Program-made: the position numbers and the translations under genes
NCBI RefSeq assembly: GCF_023856365.1
Contig: NC_064552.1
Span: 11,140,160 to 11,204,159 of the forward strand
Source: Brienomyrus brachyistius
Lineage: Eukaryota; Chordata; Actinopteri; Osteoglossiformes; Mormyridae
Direction: 5' to 3'
Length of the DNA: 64,000 nt
Notes under the pieces: generated by a model
The model's input: only the letters and a program-made list of their open reading frames with translations
Told to the model about the DNA's origin: nothing
Database searches by the model: none
Shown here: positions 61,401-64,000 of the stretch, piece after piece
Layout of the letters: every line of letters starts with the position of its first letter
Position numbering within the stretch: the first letter of the stretch is position 1

Positions 61401-64000
61401 AAACAAATCTGAGACAAATCTTTTATGCTTGGAAAGAGGGCCGCTTGGCAGGAAGGCCGCCGCGTTCAGATAAGTGTTCAGACTCCAAAGTTTTGAACCA
61501 CGTAACAGGAGTTTAGCGCTCCTGGCTTGTGAAACAAGTCCAGGGATGTTAGACTGAGAGCCATTAAACTTTAGAGGGAAACAGGAAGACTAAAGCATAC
61601 TTGAGGAAGTATGTGATGCAAAACAAGTTATTACTTTTGCTTGCAGTTTTTTTTTTTTTAATTAATCCTAAAGCCCTTCTTTATCGCTGGACTGGGTCTC
61701 GCGTTTTAATTGTTTTCCATGTGCATGTATGTTATTTTATTGTCCCATAAGGACACGCAGAATTTTAAGTTACTTTAAACGTAATCCGCAATTTGCTGGG
61801 CCCTGCACCCATAAGAATAGATAAACACGCTCCATAAGCGGTAGGACGGGGGTCTCCTCGTCCTGCTTTTTGTGGAGAACACTTACCTTAGAATCTCAGT
61901 GGTCTCCTTACAGGAGCCTTAACCATCTCAGGCCCAACATATTTCCGGCGCATTCCGCCAAACAGCAGTGAACCCCCCCCGACGAGATTATGGCGCTTAA
62001 ACTCTTAAGATTCAAACTGAGAGAAACCCTGCAGCCCAAATACAGATAACAAATGAAAACTTAGGAATGAAACAATTCCCTATGAATGTAATCAAGAGTC
62101 TAGTTAATTATTAAACTGAGTTTGTTGGTTGATTGTCAGTTGATTGCTGTGCTATTTTCTCTCTTTGAATCATTTCCTTTTTCTTTGCTGTACTGACTCA
62201 GAATCCTAAGAGAGCGTATTTTACATTGTTACGCTTTTTTTTATGCAGGCATCTATGAAGTGATAACAGAATACAATATTTATATCCTGGTGCTTTTAAT
62301 TAAAGCAGGGTTGTTATAAAGCTTTTGTAATTTGCGTGGTTGCGGCACTCTAGAGTTGAGTAACACCCTGAAATCCTTTTGGTTGTTAATTTGGTCGGTT
62401 TTTTTTTTGTCATGCATACAGGACTCTGATGTGTTTTTGTACGTCTTTGTCTGCCTTTATCTATTTATTTAGTAGCCTTGAGAAATATATTCGCGCAAAT
62501 TCAATGCAGACGGGGATATGCAAAAATAATTATGGACAAACCACTTCAATTAGCATGTCCAGGTTTTTAATGTTTTACAAACTAAACACTTTTTATTCTG
62601 TCCAGAGAAATCCTCTGTGACAAGAATGCCTTGTGTATTATTATAGTATGTTTTGTGCATAACAATGAAGGGCGAATTAATGATATCCTCTCGGCTAATG
62701 GAAAAGATGTGCAAGACAAAAGAACACATTGTTATCTTTCATCAAGAGGCCGTCTGTTCAAGCCTTTACCCCGAAGAGTGTTAATAATGTACACCTTTAT
62801 AAATCAAATTATAGGAACATTACGTTTAAGTTACCTTCCCGCTGTGGCTTCAATAGCCCCAGTTTGGAAAGCGTACATTCACGTTTTATTTCCAGGCTCG
62901 TTTCCTACGTGAGTTTGCCGCAAATATTGCCGTGAAAATGGGTCATTTGTGTTTCTTTTTCTATGAAACGGAGAGCTCCGAATGGCGTATCTCAACGATG
63001 TCGTCAGTGGGCTTTTTATGTAATTGCTGGCGACGTGTTTAACAAGCAAAAACGTGGCCTTGTACGGCTGATCGAATGTTTCCAGCGCGGGGTCCAGCGC
63101 TAAAGGGGGAAATGTTCTCCTTTACGTCGGCATTTCCAAGCAGCGCGCAAAATATGCAGCGCTGTTTAGAAAGATGCGGCGCGATGCGACGAAGACGCCT
63201 GGAAGCCGTAAGAAAGTGGGCGAAGCCGCTTCTGGTGAGAACATGTGGTTCGGGGAACATTTGAATAATTAAATACAGAGAAAAGATCTATCATTCGGTG
63301 TATGATCGCGGAATATTGTGAAACATCAGGCCCTGTGATATACTCTATCCCCGAAGGAAATAAAATTAACTTTTTACCCAATTCCCCCCGGAGAATGAAA
63401 CAGCACAAAGGCATGCTCCTTTAATAAACCGAGTACTGTATTTTGAAATCAGATTTTTGGATTTCTGCATATTCACAGCAGATTTCTATTTATAGTGCAC
63501 ATTTCTGTTGACCACATGGGATATAAAATTGTCCTAGTTCCTGCGAAAGAAAATTAAATACCAGCGGTTTGTTTGTTTGAAACGGTGCTGCTTGCATTTC
63601 ACTAAACATAAGCAGTTACTGAAGTGGGAACATTTCTCAAATTCTTCGGAGATCCTGCTTGTATCTGGTTATACAGGTTATTAATAATATCCAGATGTTC
63701 CAAACAGCTATATTTTTGACCGGATGGACATTGTGTAATGAGAATTGCACAGTTTAAAGGTTTAATTCATTAAAACACGGTCTGTTTGAACGATTTGGTA
63801 AACAGTGTAATGTGATTACGGCCTCCTGCTCACGGGACGAAAGGTAATTAGAACTATTTAAGAGGCGTATTTTAGTGATCTGATAGTGAGACACGCTGAT
63901 AAATCTTGGCTTTGGCTGCGATCCGCGCTAAATCGTGCCCAAACCTGAGATCATGCTCTCGTTCTTAATAAGCCATTTTAGGTATTACGTTGGATCATCT
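39943..64000 (+). CDS. arid5b: arid5b, coding exons 1-4 (partial gene, continues right of window)
   Basis: Four plus-strand exons, 39943-39963, 40299-40553, 46505-46739 and 59895-60125, encode about 247 residues that align throughout with the N-terminus of human ARID5B (MRF2, 1188 residues): MEPNSL, GSPCGLHGPYVFYKAF, RILSLGDFFFVRC, ICIAELQLLWEERT, STLNSGLNFKDVLKEKA, VLSYPQYCRYRS and HPTLIENES-CDEF. Splice sites are canonical and phases (0, 0, 1, 1) agree with reading on into exon 5, which is not in the window. ARID5B is a nuclear transcription cofactor that binds AT-rich DNA through its ARID domain and works with the demethylase PHF2 in liver, fat and cartilage programmes. The ARID domain (about residues 320-410 in human) lies beyond this window. 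Introns are 335 bp, 5.95 kb, 13.2 kb and over 3.8 kb. Confidence 0.96.
40299..40553 (+). CDS. arid5b: arid5b exon 2
   Basis: Acceptor TTTTTCCGCAG, then 85 codons from Trp8 to Glu92, donor GTGAAT. Contains the conserved GSPCGLHGPYVFYKAF and SSKLYFLPEDTPQGR. This N-terminal region is BAH-like in several ARID5 annotations. Confidence 0.96.
41947..42002. repeat. (CT)n microsatellite
   Basis: About 27 CT units with one GTTT interruption. Confidence 0.95.
44986..45004. repeat. Poly-G run (19 G)
   Basis: Uninterrupted G run on the plus strand in arid5b intron 2. Confidence 0.95.
46505..46739 (+). CDS. arid5b: arid5b exon 3
   Basis: Acceptor CTGCCACACAG, then DEVIAVSEKVIVKLEDLVKW and, after a variable middle, SGLNFKDVLKEKAELG. 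Ends in phase 1 at CTAG before GTAACC. A triple CCCCACCTC repeat lies upstream at about 46415-46440. Confidence 0.95.
46822..46843. repeat. Poly-G run (22 G)
   Basis: The longest G run in the window, 82 bp after the arid5b exon 3 donor on the sense strand. Confidence 0.95.
50965..50991. repeat. (GT)n microsatellite
   Basis: About 13 GT units in arid5b intron 3. Confidence 0.95.
53726..53757. repeat. Poly-C/poly-A junction
   Basis: Seventeen C followed by fifteen A. Confidence 0.95.
55393..55419. repeat. Poly-T run (27 T)
   Basis: Uninterrupted T run followed by seven A. No retrotransposon body was recognised next to it. Confidence 0.95.
59895..60125 (+). CDS. arid5b: arid5b exon 4
   Basis: Acceptor TCCTTTCACCAG, then EDGEEKRVLVLSYPQYCRY and on to ILYCRDTF and HPTLIENESVCDEF; donor GTAAGA, phase 1. 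It is GC-rich relative to its introns. A (GT)8 run ends about 20 bp before the acceptor. Confidence 0.96.
60126..64000. other. arid5b intron 4 (partial)
   Basis: No constitutive exon seen to the right edge. A CpG-rich patch at 63030-63240 breaks the AT-rich pattern and holds a possible alternative first exon, listed separately. Confidence 0.6.
63174..63234 (+). CDS. Possible alternative first exon of a short arid5b isoform
   Basis: Within a CpG-rich patch (GCGCGCAAAA, GCGGCGCGATGCGACG) an ATG at 63174 opens 20 codons beginning MRRDATKTPGSRKKVGEAAS and reaches a GTGAGA donor in phase 1, the phase needed to join arid5b exon 5. Human ARID5B is known to have a shorter isoform lacking the first ~240 residues, from a start within this part of the gene. 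Phase agreement has a one-in-three chance, so this is only a candidate. Confidence 0.35.

Overview
This is vertebrate genomic DNA, almost certainly from a ray-finned fish. The genes are split into small exons by long AT-rich introns. The repeats are typical fish families: a Rex3-like RTE retrotransposon with an ATGG/GATG-repeat tail, an L2-type LINE, tRNA-headed SINEs with a LINE-like tail, hAT-like MITEs, and many (GT)n, (AT)n and poly-G tracts. I see no bacterial, phage, CRISPR or operon features. Nearly all long open frames outside the exons listed here are chance frames, transposon remnants or microsatellites.

Layout, left to right. (1) 1-5526 is a tandem copy ('copy B') of the 5' part of tmem26, minus strand, exons 1-3; the rest of that copy would lie left of the window. 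Its intron 3 contains a rearranged, partly duplicated segment, and a 2.7 kb DNA transposon (389-3125) sits in it, flanked by TA target duplications. (2) 7050-11470 is a retrotransposon cluster: SINE, then Rex3-like (minus), then L2 (plus). (3) 13917-17376 is a complete six-exon tmem26 gene ('copy A', minus strand) whose splicing phases all agree, giving a predicted 291-residue multi-pass membrane protein. A full-length SINE with a 13-bp target duplication sits in its fifth intron. (4) 18700-22000 holds several small non-autonomous elements. (5) 20300-28010 holds candidate coding exons of an unrecognised plus-strand gene. Its place between tmem26 and arid5b is where CABCOCO1 (C10orf107) lies in human, so that is the leading but unproven identity. 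(6) 28011-39911 is a long stretch with no gene I can support, probably regulatory, with microsatellites. (7) 39943 to the right edge is the 5' part of arid5b (plus strand): coding exons 1-4, about 247 residues. The ARID DNA-binding domain and the rest lie beyond the window.

The order tmem26 (minus) - candidate gene (plus) - arid5b (plus) matches human 10q21 as I know it. The genes share no pathway that the sequence shows; the link is conserved synteny around a developmental transcription cofactor. The most notable points are the tandem tmem26 duplication with patchy divergence (a tract of near-perfect identity next to exons where 10 of 11 substitutions change an amino acid), the nested transposon whose empty site survives in the sister copies, the unidentified exons, a possible antisense membrane microprotein, and a possible alternative first exon of arid5b in a CpG-rich patch at about 63.17 kb.
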